This document shows, in pieces, positions 8,041-18,426 of a stretch of 23,701 nucleotides of DNA (position 1 is its first letter; every line of letters starts with the position of its first letter). Source of the stretch: Chara braunii (Eukaryota > Streptophyta > Charophyceae > Charales > Characeae); the NCBI GenBank assembly GCA_003427395.1, contig BFEA01000208.1, forward strand, positions 1,511,389 to 1,535,089, written 5' to 3'. The position numbers and the translations under genes are program-made. Under the pieces are notes generated by a model. The model was not told the DNA's origin. It worked only from the letters and a program-made list of their open reading frames with translations, and did no database searches.

Positions 8041-8100
8041 ATAGCAACCCTTGGTTTTCCCTTGGAATGCCCGGCCCAAGGCATCCCCAGATCTCTCTAC

Positions 8101-8170
8101 CAGGCCTCACGCTCCTGCTATCAACAGGTTACAGGGCAACCCCGCAGCTCCGGCCAGCGTCGTTCTGGCA
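8101..8170 (+). repeat. ~70-bp repeat family, copy 2
   Basis: Carries GGCCTCACGCTCCTGCTA, AACAGGTTACAGGGCAAC and GCTCCGGCCAGCGTCGTTCT, matching copy 1 with small indels, 131 bp downstream of it. Confidence 0.7.
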
Positions 8171-8408
8171 TTAAAAAAACTGCAGATCCATGAATATAAC
8201 AACATAAAAGAAACCTAAAATGAGTTGCAAGAGGCATTCTCAAGACTTTCCTCATGAGAGACGCCAAAATTCAGAAAAAATATGAAAAGGCTTTGAAAAA
8301 TATGAGAGCGGGGGCTCAAAACTAAAACTACCTACTATCCAACCCCCCCCCCCTCAACAGACGGAACGTCGGTCCAGGCTTTCAGTCCTCGTACCAGAAC
8401 TCACTTGA

Positions 8409-8484
8409 TCTCATACCCCCTTCTGCTAGGGTAACAGGGCACCACAACCTTCCCCAGTACTGACCAACCTAGTTCTGACGGACA
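8409..8484 (+). repeat. ~70-bp repeat family, copy 3, plus a fragment at 8527-8556
   Basis: Carries TTCTGCTAGGGTAACAGGGC and a diverged right half. A fragment CACAGGTTACAGGG follows at about 8532. AGGTTACAGG also appears on the - strand of the PLE pLTR subunit, so a distant relation is possible but unproven. Confidence 0.55.
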
Positions 8485-8556
8485 GGAAGTGCCTTCCGCC
8501 TTCGACATTTCCCTTAGCGGCAAGCCCCTGACACAGGTTACAGGGTTAGTATCCCG

Positions 8557-9349
8557 ACGTCGGCTACGTCGAACGGTGTCGAGTGCATGGCACCGCACGA
8601 AACGGGGCGGGACCCTCCCGGCCGCGTCACACAAGAGTTGGTCTATTCCTCATCGCGAATATATAATGGAGCTTTCGCAAGCTGCTCCGGCCGAGTGCGC
8701 CAGCCATAGTACTGCCATACCTCTCGCGAGCCCCTACGACAAGATAGGGCCTACGCGAGGCACGACTTACCTCCACCTTACGAGAACTGTCACCTCCCTT
8801 TGGTGGGCGTATCCCCGCCGAGCTACCAATCCACAGTACGAAAGCTAATCAGCTGCAATCGCAGAGGTGGACCAGCCGAGGGCGTTTCTCGTTCGTTGTA
8901 GCATAGGGGGTACGTGCGGCTTTACGCCTCTATCGGATCCTTACGCGAACCGACGCTTTAGGGGGTTGAGGTCCCAAGCGCGACCAGTCGTTGGTCAACG
9001 AGGACGCATCCCACATACCACGCGTACACCACTCTAAGGACATAAAAATTTAAAACATGCATGCACACACACACATACATATATAGAACGACACAGATCA
9101 AACAACGCGACAACACTCCTAGTCCCTTAGTAGTCATCCCATAACTCTCCGATGCGGAAATCAGATAGGTGTCACGCGCGAGATTTAGTATAAAACCGTG
9201 TGGACGCGGGACCTTCCCATCTCGACTAGCAATGCATGACTATGCAAGCAGTCGTAATGATGGTGTACAGTAACTATGTAATGCCCATAATGAAGTTGTC
9301 CCTCGAAGATCCGAGAACCACCTATAACACTCAAGGGTCAGACTCGAAG
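8557..9349. other. no gene seen
   Basis: Moderately GC-rich, high-complexity sequence. It contains the palindrome CCGACGTCGG near 8555, a hairpin GACCA-gtcgt-TGGTC (8982-8996) and a short CA/TA tract at 9061-9085. The 119-codon ORF at 8489-8848 (+) shows no motif I recognise. Confidence 0.5.
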
Positions 9350-9495
9350 TATCGTGAAGGCTTACCCCTTTACGATATTGCACGGCTGAAGGAACAGCCG
9401 TGACCTCCACGACACCTCCGACCTTTAGGATAAGTGTCCCGACAGGCAGGGCAATTAGACTCTGCGCGGGGGTGATCCCTTCCACGCAGAGTCTA
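9350..9495. other. cluster of three short hairpins
   Basis: Three inverted repeats lie in a row: TATCGTGAAGG/CCTTTACGATA (9350-9377, 11-bp arms with one G-T pair, 6-nt loop); CACGGCTG-aaggaa-CAGCCGTG (9381-9402, perfect); and TAGACTCTGCG/CGCAGAGTCTA (9456-9495, 11-bp perfect arms, 18-nt loop). Function unknown; a structured RNA or a transposon end is possible. Confidence 0.6.
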
Positions 9496-9496
9496 G

Positions 9497-10083
9497 GCCT
9501 TGGGATGTCCTGGACAAGGACCTCGAATCCAGGCCCAGGACCAACGTCCGACTAAGAAATCTTTAAAAAACACTCAACAATGAAACGGGGTTTTCTTTCG
9601 TTTCTCAATCTCAACCTCAATTAAACCCTTAAGCGTGGGCCCCAGGTCACGCAAACACCTAATATAAGTACTTACATATACATATGTAAAGGAGATATAA
9701 GTGTGTGACGACCACTTCTCACAATCAGTGTGGGACTTCTCACAGCCATATATATGTGTGTGATCGTAGGCAGTCAAATCCAAAATCCGAACCACAGAAC
9801 ATACCTGCAATCACATCAAAGAGTCAACCAAAAGTTCACGCACTACACGGAGTCAACTTCAATCAATCTCTATACTCGTACCCCTCGTTTTAGCCATGCA
9901 AGCTCTAACCTTTGTCCAACCTTCCATAATTAATTACTCAGTACCTTTGTTAAATGACCATTCAATAGAAGTCCAGGTGAAAACCTTAATAAAACAATAA
10001 AAATCACCATGGTTAAAGCCTTTTAGGTTGAGTATTGAGGATGAATTAGAGTTGAGTCGTAGACCGACGAATTGGCAACCGAC
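9497..10083. other. no gene seen
   Basis: A/T- and C-rich sequence. A short hairpin GTCCT-ggaca-AGGAC lies near 9510. Short ORFs have no recognisable content. Confidence 0.45.
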
Positions 10084-10374
10084 CTGTTATCAGTGATAAC
10101 AGAAGATGATCCTTGTAGGATCAAGCTGAATCTAGCTCAAATCCTGAATCAATCGATCAAGACGACCTGTAACACAAGACAGGTCAATTCCCAAGTTAAA
10201 TTCATAAGTGTATGGAGAATACAACTCTATAAGTTTGTTCGCAAAAGTTTCGACAACATTGCTTGTAGCGACGCGGCGAAAAACCCCGAATTTTTGGTCT
10301 TCCATTAACCGCTAGTGTCTACAAGCTAAGCCTAGGTCTGCCTCTAAGCCAGTGCCTAACGCAAGGCAGACCTA
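10084..10374. other. cluster of short perfect hairpins
   Basis: CTGTTATCA-g-TGATAACAG (10084-10102), GATCCT-tgt-AGGATC (10108-10122), GACCTGT/ACAGGTC (10164-10185, 8-nt loop) and TAGGTCTGCCT/AGGCAGACCTA (10333-10374, 11-bp perfect arms, 20-nt loop). All arms are uninterrupted. No gene is seen here. Confidence 0.6.
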
Positions 10375-10449
10375 TGGCAACATCTTCCTTATTCAGGGCG
10401 GATTGTCAGAGTCGCCACGTGTCAAAAATATAATCTAACCCCTCTAAGC

Positions 10450-11010
10450 TAAGAAAATTTCGGCAGCGTTTCCCGTATGAAAAGTGTCTTCTCAAAATTT
10501 ATACCAGCTCAAATATGAAAACAAAAATAGTATTTAACTTTGGGAAGTTAAATTTTGTCCAACCCTCTGAATTAGTAAAAATTTGGGCAGCATCTCCTTT
10601 AGAAGGGTAGACTTCTCAAATTTATACTAAGTCAGACAAGAACTCAGAAGTCAGACTTGAGTTCGATTTAAGACAAAGTTTGACTAACTTCTTATATTTG
10701 TAGAAATTTCGGCAGCACTTCCCGTAGAGAAAGTGTTATTCCAAGATTTATACAAAGCTAAGTTCAAAATCTAGAAAATAACTTTGACTTCCTAAAGTTC
10801 AATTTTGTCTAACTCCTTGAATTAACAAAAATTTGGGCAGCACTCTCTTTAGAAAATGAAACTTTCCAAATTTTTACTAAGTCGTGTATATAATTTATAC
10901 AAACTGAACTTTTGAAAGTCAAAATTTGACTAACTCCCTGTTTTTTAGAAATTTTGGCAGCGCTTCCCGTAGAGAAAGTGGTTTGCCAAGAATTATAGAA
11001 GACCAAGTAT
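10450..11010 (+). repeat. tandem array, five units of ~124 bp in alternating A/B types
   Basis: The core GGCAG recurs at 10462, 10586, 10711, 10836 and 10956, periods 124, 125, 125 and 120. Units 1, 3 and 5 read like AATTTCGGCAGCRYTTCCCG, then TAGAGAAAGTG. Units 2 and 4 read AATTTGGGCAGCAYCTCYTT, then TAGAA. The basic repeat unit is therefore a ~250-bp dimer. Some units also contain an internal hairpin, such as TTTAACTT-tggg-AAGTTAAA (10533-10552). No long ORF spans it. I cannot name the family. Confidence 0.85.
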
Positions 11011-11299
11011 AATAAAAGATCCAAAAAAATGCAGAATTTGACCTAAGTAAAAAAAAAACTTAGCTAAGAAAATGCAGGAATTGAAACTAACTCCTATAGC
11101 TCTAGCACATGGTGAGCATCCAAAGCAATTACCTATCAACTGAAACTCAGACTAAGTAGTGATCTCACACTCAGCCACATGCAAGTCAACCCACAAAGGT
11201 AAATACTCTCATCAACCCAAAGTCGACCTTATCAAACAATAGTTAATGATCTTTCAATAATTTATCCCTTCATACCCAGCTTACATAAGGCATAAAGTT

Positions 11300-11985
11300 A
11301 GACCACCCAATCTTGTGGGAACCTTTCTAGCTCAGCCATAGAATATACACAAACACAGGGCACTACAAATTTTATCTTCTTTTGGGCCCATGACTAGGTT
11401 AGCCCGTCTAGTCGCCATGAACCATTTAAGTATCCAAGTTATATATATCACTGTCTGCACTTTGTCTTTTAAGGCAACATATGACTGAACCGGTCATCTT
11501 AGATCAAGATTCAGCCTGTCCGTTCTTACCACAATTTTATTATTAATTCATACTCTCTTCAGTTGGTGATAAACTATAATCAGATCATCCAATCTTATGG
11601 AAAAATGTCTGACTAGCCTGTTTATAAGTAAGAAAAAATAAGATATAAACAAATTTAACCTTTTTGTTCCTGCATGTGCGTGGCTCCAGACCAGACCACC
11701 AAATCTTATGGGAACATGTCAAGTCCTTCGCCTGACTTTCCCCCTTCAGAATAAAACAAGAGAGGGTCAAGGTCATCCAATCTTATGGAACCTGCCCAAC
11801 CTCCTTTCAGAAACGAACAAAACATAAGAAAACCCCAAGGAAAAATGCTTGGTCCCTGAAAATCAAGCACAGACAGCCCTCGCAAGTCAAAGCAACCAGA
11901 CCACCCAATCTTATGGGAACATATCTGGTCCTTCAGACAATCAAAAATAAACATAGCACTGGGCCCTCCAATCTTATGGAGACTC
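11300..11985 (+). repeat. six copies of a CCAATCTTATGG-centred repeat
   Basis: The 12-mer, with at most one change per copy, starts at 11307, 11589, 11699, 11777, 11905 and 11968. It is often preceded by GACCAC or GGTCAT, and in several copies followed by GGAACATGTC and a CCTTC. Spacing is uneven (63 to 282 bp), so this is a decayed array rather than a clean satellite. On the - strand it yields recurring HKIGWSG-like peptides, but no long open frame supports a protein. It lies just after the 124-bp array and may be part of the same larger element. Confidence 0.7.
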
Positions 11986-12684
11986 TCCGAACCTTTGGTT
12001 GACCCAATCAAACACAAGCAGAACTGCCCTCCTATCCTCCCCCCAGATGCAATCCCACAATCTGCTTTCAGTCAATACAACAAAAATTGAAACTGAATGT
12101 GCACAACCATTCCTTTACTTAAGTCTGGATTGTCCTGAAAGTCAAATTGAAAGTCAAAGTAGGGATGCAGGCAATATACTCAATCAACCATAGCAAGAAG
12201 TACAGGTAGGGGTTATACTTGGGTTTATAGAACGAAAGCAATGGTTACCTCTCAGTTCCCTGCCTCCAGAACCTCGCTTAGGTTCCGGCAGAGCTCCCGC
12301 AATCAGTGGGCAGACTCCCCACAGAGTCTTGTTGCGGTCCTATGGGTTGCAATCCCGCCTGCCGCCTTCCTCTTTGAACAAGATTGGACTTAGAGTAAGA
12401 AGGAGAGAAAGAGGGGTTTCAGACTCTCGAGATACAGGAGAGGGACAAACTCAACTCCCAGGAGAGGGTCTTGTTATCTTTAATGACATGCACTTGAGGG
12501 CCCCGCAATGATGGTAAAAAATCGCAGCAACTTGGTCAACCAAAATTCAAACTGTCAGTTGTCGACTCCCTGATGATTCTCCAATCTGCAGCAACGACCC
12601 CACTCACCAACCAAATCACGTCCTTGAGCCACGTTTCCTCACTCTGTAACTAATGTTGCCCCTGCGCAACCATTAAAGGTTATG
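11986..12684. other. no gene seen
   Basis: Mixed sequence; AG-rich at 12390-12480. I find no terminal repeats, coding motifs or tRNA-like boxes that I can support. Confidence 0.45.
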
Positions 12685-12847
12685 CTCAATTAGAGCCCAC
12701 TTGCGTGCTCTAATCGAGACATGGCTAATCGTAGCCAAGTTTACCTCAATGTTGCGCACCTAGCCTCCATACGCATCTGCAGGCCACCGTACTAGTACTT
12801 CACGCCAAATGCAGCAGCCCGTAGCTTTGCGCAGCAAAACTGCTACG
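12685..12847. other. cluster of three hairpins
   Basis: CTC-a-ATTAGAGC pairs with GCTCTAAT-c-GAG (12685-12718, 10-nt loop, one internal mismatch). GGCTA-atcg-TAGCC follows at 12723-12736. CGTAGC-TTTGC-gca-GCAAA-act-GCTACG lies at 12820-12847 with a 3-nt bulge. Function unknown. Confidence 0.55.
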
Positions 12848-14316
12848 ATGCACCACTTCAGAACTCAGCAAAAACAAGGCAGCCTGAAACACAGCAAACA
12901 CTATACTCAACAATTAGCTACGGTGTACGACGAAGCCTATCAACAAGAACTGTGGGCAAGGACAAAATTTGGTAGTAACTTCTCTAAGCCAGTATTAATA
13001 TCCCAGTGAACCTCAATAACCACTGTTGTCTGATTTAGCGGTAACAACATGAAGTGGCATAATTGATCTTTAAAAAAAAAAAGCAAATACCTCAGCCTGG
13101 AAAGGTCACTAGTAGCTCCGGATCATGGAGAGTAGTACTCCCGATATAAGAAATCAGGTAGCACTAGCCTGCAATCACCACTCCCTTCTTCCGAACACCT
13201 TTCTTACTCACTCTCGTTCCTTGCCTACCTCTTTTATCCCGTACTCTTTCTCCAATGCACCTGGCCTGCGATCTCGGACAGGTCCTTTCAACCTTCGAAA
13301 GCACAACGCATATGATCAGTCACGATAACTACAAGTAAGAGAGGGTCAGAACTCAGACTCGATGAACCAGGTACGTATCGGTTGCCTCATTTCCTTAACG
13401 GACTTTCCTACATCTAATGACCAACTATTATCGACTTTGGCAAAAATCAGACCCCGGTGGAACCGAGTTAGTGACTGCGAATATAATAGTTGGTGACTTC
13501 AAGTTAGATAACGACTTACGTCGGGTGGCCATACAACCGGACACCCCGCAGTCAAGCAAGAAAACGATTACTTCACTGATGGAGGTGACTCGACCGACCT
13601 CCGAGGCTTCACTAATGGTGGGCAACGGGATCGCGATAGACGATGTTACAATAGTCGCGATGACAAATTTCTTCACGATCGCATCAGCAGATAGCGATAA
13701 CGAGAGGAATCCCCCCCTTAGACACGAGCCAGAGGCGTCCCAGCCGCGTACACAAAGGGGTAGAGGCAGGCAGCATCCATCAATCAGCTGAGCAAAAATC
13801 TGAATGAATCTTCCGCTAGACTGCTTGAAGCTACCCCCCCCCCGCGCAGCTTTTGATGGCTATACCAGCAGAATCCCCATTTCTTTACCCAAACGGACGC
13901 CGCCATCTAACTTGAAGTGTCCCGAAACCTTAGCGCCGACTTTTTTTTCCCCACCTGGTTTCATCCAGAATCAGGTAAGTTTTGTATGATCCGCTTCCTC
14001 CATATTCATTTTCGCCATCCCTCCTCGCACTCTTTTTCTTGCTAATTTCCTTATCCACTGATTTTCTTCTAACTCCAACGTCGTCATTCGATTCGTCGGG
14101 GCTCAAAACCCCGGTATCGCACCTTTCCTCTCTCGATTCCACTCATGATCGAGAGAGCTATGACTCCTTGACTGCGCCCAACTCACTTTTCACCATCCCG
14201 ATTCCTTAATGCACCTGAAGTGAATCCGCACCGGGTTCATTTCACCATCTTCATCCCTTGCTCTCACCTTTCGCTCCGCTACCTGTCTCCCCTACCGTTG
14301 CTAATGCAGCGCCTCG
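12848..14316. other. no gene recognised
   Basis: The 124-codon + strand ORF at 13417-13791 has normal amino-acid diversity, but no family or motif I recognise. Its shadow frame on the - strand is also open. Treated as unsupported. C-runs and T-runs occur near 13835 and 13941. Confidence 0.45.
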
Positions 14317-14445
14317 TAGCACTGGCCCGATGAGCACCCAACACAGTCTGGTTCCTTAAATAGCAGCAGCGCAGTTGTGGCCCATCAGTAGTCGCGCAGA
14401 ATCTTGTAGCAATGGTCCGACAGTGCCCAACACAATCCAACGTCG
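14317..14445 (+). repeat. degenerate repeat pair, ~89-bp spacing
   Basis: GTAGCACTGGCCCGATGAGC (14317) corresponds to GTAGCAATGGTCCGACAGTG (14406), each followed by CCCAACACA and a T/C-rich tail. A third weak trace, GCGGTCCGACAGCGCCC, lies near 14528. Confidence 0.55.
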
Positions 14446-14552
14446 GGTTCAACCTCTCCCCTTCCCTATGTTTCCCTGCCTCAACTCTCCGTCCCTTCCT
14501 GCTAGTGAGCACCGCAGCCAGCAGACAGCGGTCCGACAGCGCCCGGTCAGCC

Positions 14553-14670
14553 TGGCGGTCATGCCGATTTGAGCGGTTTTTCGCTCCTACACCCAAGTTC
14601 GATAAATGACTTGGCGGTCATGCCGATTTGAGCGTTTTTTCACTCCTACACCCAAGTCTGATAAGCGACT
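14553..14670 (+). repeat. 59-bp tandem duplication with a hairpin
   Basis: Two units begin TGGCGGTCATGCCGATTTGA at 14553 and 14612 and continue through CTCCTACACCCAAG. The first contains GAGCG-gtttt-tCGCTC. In the second the arm is changed (GAGCG...CACTC), so pairing is weakened. The units differ at only a few positions, indicating a recent duplication. Confidence 0.85.
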
Positions 14671-15895
14671 TGCGTTTGGTATTGCTGCCAACTTTCGGTG
14701 CCCCGGTCGGCGCTGGTCTGTATGCTACCCCAAACAACCTGGCAGGTGTCGACAGATATGGGGAGCCGGCCGATAGTTAGAGCTCGCCAACTGATGCGGC
14801 CTACATTCTCTGGCTACCGCGACTACTCTGACTCCTCAAAGAGTGGGAGGGTGCGACCCTTGCTACGACCTCTATAGTATGAACCTTGGTGAATCTGGTC
14901 CTAATACAGTCCTAGGTGGTGACATCAGTCGTGCGGATGGGGACTTAAGGGCCTTCATGGATTAAGGTTTCTATGTGATCGGTCGCTGTTTCCTGCATAC
15001 GGTCTTTACCACCCTGCCCTGAGCCGCTCGACACCTTTTGGGCCCCAATTGTTTTCTCTCCCTCTGTCAAAAACTGCTCACAGCGACTCACGGTTGGTGG
15101 TCGGCATATCATAAAGGCCCACGCCACCTAGACCAGTTTCGACGAGGCATTGATATGTAGTCCTCACCATGATCTCCCGCATACCACGTTCATACTTCAG
15201 CCTCGCCCGCTTACTCCTTGCTTTTACTTCGGCCCGATCCCTTGCCAAGTTGCGATCTAACCAGGATGCTGCAGGGGGTATACTGATAGCAAAACCATGG
15301 TCGCGGAAGTAGGAACTCTAAGGGGTGGAAAGGGAACAAGTATTCAAATAGGGCCTTGAAGGCCAAGGTGAGGAAGGTTCTATGGGTGAGCAGCTGCCGC
15401 ATCGGCCACCCCACAGTGGCACAGTGCCTCTTGCCTCTCCTTGCTACTGCCATGGCATGCAATCACTCGTTTGGAAGTCCGATATCGTAACCAACAGTGC
15501 TAGGCTCAATCCTAGATCTGGTATTTACGGACACTTAAATAAATTGGTGCTGCGTGACGCGCAAATCTACTAAAAACACTCCAAAGCCACCTCATTGTCG
15601 ATACTGTTCTCCGTACGTACACACAGGCCACAGGTAAGCACACCGATCAGGAGATAAGATCCTTTTAATCATAGTTTAATCAAAAACAAAAATCTGGTTG
15701 GCGATCACGCCGACTCTTCAATCATCCACCAAAAATAAAAAGATCATGCGCGCCTCAAATCTGCGCGCCCACACACTCTCTACTCTAGTCAACCATCAGG
15801 CCAACGTAAACCACAGACACTGCCACACCTCGCGTGGTATACTTAAACTCTAAACCAAACTTAGTTTCTGTCGTTTGCAAAACAAGACAGGGCGG
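14671..15895. other. no gene seen
   Basis: High-complexity sequence with short ORFs on both strands (for example 15211-15462 on -) and no motif I recognise. No clear inner repeat. Confidence 0.45.
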
Positions 15896-15913
15896 ATACC
15901 CTTGTAAGGGTAT
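15896..15913. repeat. palindrome ATACCCTTGTAAGGGTAT, copy 1
   Basis: An 18-bp inverted repeat (8-bp arms, 2-bp centre) followed by TCG. The same palindrome followed by TCG occurs at 23579-23596 inside a second hAT copy, which suggests a mobile or dispersed element end. Confidence 0.6.
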
Positions 15914-15962
15914 TCGCATCGACAACGGTCTGATTATGTCTTCCACCCTCGGCATAACTCCA

Positions 15963-16031
15963 CAGGCCTCAAGCTCCCCCTAGGTCACACAACAAAAAGC
16001 TCCAGCACTGGCCTGTGTCGTCCTAGCATCG
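15963..16031 (+). repeat. ~70-bp repeat family, distant copy
   Basis: CAGGCCTCAAGCTCCCCCTA, then AGGTCACAC and GCTCCAGCACTGGCCTGTGT align with the copies at 7970 and 8101, though more diverged. Confidence 0.55.
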
Positions 16032-16134
16032 TCCTTCTAACCTACTTACCTTCACAAATAACCTTCCTCTGTTGAAAGCCCCCTTACTACCTTCCATCCG
16101 CCAGTTCTAGCCCCCCCCTCTTCCCTCCTTTTTT

Positions 16135-16172
16135 GAGATACCAGGGCCATTACCTGGCTTCGGCTAAAAACA
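16135..16172 (+). repeat. dispersed repeat, copy 2 (partner 7730-7767)
   Basis: GAGATACCAGGGCCATTACC and CTGGCTTCGGCTAAAAACA match the block at 7730 with few changes. Confidence 0.7.
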
Positions 16173-16346
16173 AACAACTCAGACCCCCCCAACAATTTTT
16201 TTTACCTCACTCCGGCAAGACTTACTGCAGCAGAGTCACCATCTCCACTATTGTTGTGCCCTATTTCCATCCTACGAGCTAGCCCCCTCGCTAGTAGGAC
16301 GCCTGATATCTCGCCATCTACTTCTCCCACTCACCTCTCTCAAGAA

Positions 16347-16444
16347 CATATTGAAAAATCAGGAAATCAGAAGATTGAGAAAACCCCATACACGTTTCAG
16401 CGCCTCTCTCCCCATATTGAAAAATCAGGAAATCAGAAGATTGA
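16347..16444 (+). repeat. 66-bp spaced direct repeat
   Basis: The 32-bp block beginning CATATTGAAAAATCAGGAAA occurs at 16347 and 16413 without change, separated by C/T-rich sequence containing CCTCTCTCCCC. The AATCAGAAGATTGA word also appears, slightly changed, in the tandem repeat at 17011, so the two may be related. Confidence 0.8.
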
Positions 16445-17010
16445 AAAAAACACCCTCTCTCCCCATGGAAACTCCAACGCCTATTCTAATCTCGATTGCA
16501 CGTACAAGGCTCAAAATAACCGAAACGGATTACTCCTCTGAGTCCTCTCCCTCATAAAACGACCCCCTGTCTGATACTGCCTCTGCAGGGAAGCGCCCCC
16601 TCACCTCCCAGCCCCAGTTCAGAACAGCCCCCTAAATGTCACTCCTGCTCTCTCAGCTGCATACAGTACCCCCTAAAGTATGCCCCGCAGAGCCGAAGAT
16701 CCCCCTTCCCTCCTGCCCCACCCCCTCCAAGTGAAACAGCCCTACAACACCTCACCATGCTGACATCAGCACCCCTTGTCCTCTCTCCCCAACCGTCATA
16801 GCTGATCCGACCCAAAAATGAGCGTGGCCCAGAAAAGGACAAACCCTCAACACTGCTGCTCCCTCTAAAAGATCACACCACCCACCCTGTGTAACCCTCG
16901 CATGGAGGGGCTCCAACGCTAAAGGAGATGCTTCCATTCAGATTCAATAGCCAAAAACAGATGGAATGATTATTGAAACATCAGAACTATGTCCGATTTT
17001 TTAAAACTCG
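16445..17010. other. no gene seen
   Basis: C-rich on the + strand with frequent CCCC words. Short ORFs here are compositional. Confidence 0.45.
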
Positions 17011-17350
17011 CAAATCAAGATCAGACAATCAGAAATTGAATTGGAACACACATTGACTAAAATTTCGAAATCAAGATTACGTACCTCATGAATTTAAGCG
17101 CCAAGGCAAATCAGAAGATCAAAAGAGATTGAGTTAAAATTTGAAGATTATTTTTAAAAAATCGGAGGTGCCCAAGCAAATCAAGATCAAACAATCAGAA
17201 ATTGGATCGGAACACACAGCGACTAGAATTTCGAAATCAAGAATAATGTGATTACATACCTCATGAATTTAAGCGTCAAGACAAATCAGAAGATCAAAAG
17301 AGATTGAGTTACAATTAGAAAATTACTTTTAAGAAATCAGAGGTGCCCGA
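17011..17350 (+). repeat. ~170-bp tandem duplication
   Basis: Two units starting CAAATCAAGATCAGACAATC (17011) and CAAATCAAGATCAAACAATC (17177). They share ACCTCATGAATTTAAGCG, AATCAGAAGATCAAAAGAGA and GGAGGTGCCC/AGAGGTGCCC near their ends. The second has a small insertion (ATAATGTG) and ends in AGAGGTGCCCGACCTCTGAT, a small inverted repeat. Confidence 0.85.
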
Positions 17351-18360
17351 CCTCTGATTTTACGAATCTCGGGCTAAGAGTATTGCCCAGGAAATAATTC
17401 AGCAACAAAACATACGACAGTCAACACGGCTAATAATATGAAATTCGATAGAAATAGGCAAACAAACTAAGTCAGAATTAGGCAAGAAAACCAGGTCTGG
17501 AATAATATTGATTTAATCTTGATTTTCAAACCTCAGAATCAAAGTGATTAGTTATATTTTCGTTGCATATCTAGAATTCAAGGTTAGCGGGACTATTAGG
17601 TATTGAACCATACAAAACTATCTGAGAATCACATCGTTAAGAATCTCATCAAGGTCATCAAGAATCACTGCTACAAAACGTGAAGAGGAAGAACACAACT
17701 TACCCTCGACATCCATAAACGCACCCCCCCCCTCTCCAAACCTCACCTCCTCCTTCACCGGCTCCCAAGAAACTCGGCCGCCTGTGGTTGACGACTATTC
17801 AACCATCCCAAAGGATCGAATGATAAAGATAATAAGACCGCAACTAGGATTACCATCACAACACTCCACACCACGTCATGAGACTAAACCGCTAAGCCTG
17901 CCAGCCGCCCCTCGCAGGTTGCCCAAAGAGATGAAGGGGTGTCATCGTCGCAGACGTCGCCCGCCTATAGAAGACCTTACTCCCACGTTCCTCCTCCCAT
18001 TCCTTCTTGTAATACTCTTCCTCTAACCCATGAAACCCTGCCTGCCTCCCCTTACTTCCCCCCACGACATTCCTCCTCTCCAACGAGACCTTGATATGAG
18101 ATATGTTGCCCCGATGTTCTTCCACTCAAGCAAGCAAGCACATAATAGAAACAACAAACAGGAGAGTCTGCAGCAATGCCCGGACACCACTAGCCTGCTC
18201 CTCCATGCCCCATGATCCCTCTCCCGCCTCATCATCCGCCTGCTGACCTCTCACCCCTCACTCTAGTCCTCGCGTCGAAAGTGTCGCCATGGCGTCCCAA
18301 CCGCTCTTCGTTTCCAACCCTCACCAAGGAGTCTGCCGTCACGTCAAAACGTCGGGCGGC
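17351..18360. other. no gene seen
   Basis: AT-rich to about 17700, then C-rich. The 80-codon ORF at 17784-18026 (+) has no recognisable motif. Confidence 0.45.
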
Positions 18361-18382
18361 GGAGCGCTCCCGGTAGCGCTCC
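18361..18382. other. GC-rich hairpin GGAGCGCT/AGCGCTCC
   Basis: Perfect 8-bp arms around CCCGGT in a locally GC-rich stretch. It is not followed by a T-run. Confidence 0.5.
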
Positions 18383-18408
18383 AACCCCCCACCGCACTTC
18401 GGCGACGG

Positions 18409-18426
18409 CCCAATGGAACCTGATAT
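18409..18426 (+). repeat. 18-bp exact repeat shared with 7598-7615
   Basis: CCCAATGGAACCTGATAT, identical to the copy at 7598. Confidence 0.6.

Noticed and set aside
9240-9485. 81-aa - strand ORF
   Set aside because: Looks protein-like in places but overlaps the hairpin cluster and matches no family I know.
10450-11010. CRISPR array
   Set aside because: Period ~124 bp with diverging units and no unique spacers between identical repeats; eukaryotic context.
11585-12017. Tandem-repeat protein with HKIGWSG-like units on the - strand
   Set aside because: The peptides follow from the CCAATCTTATGG repeat; frames are short and broken.
12569-12600. CTGATGA word as a hammerhead core
   Set aside because: No GAAA after a plausible helix II and no closing helix I.
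13417-13791. 124-aa + strand ORF
   Set aside because: Opposite strand is open too, no motif, no homologous context.
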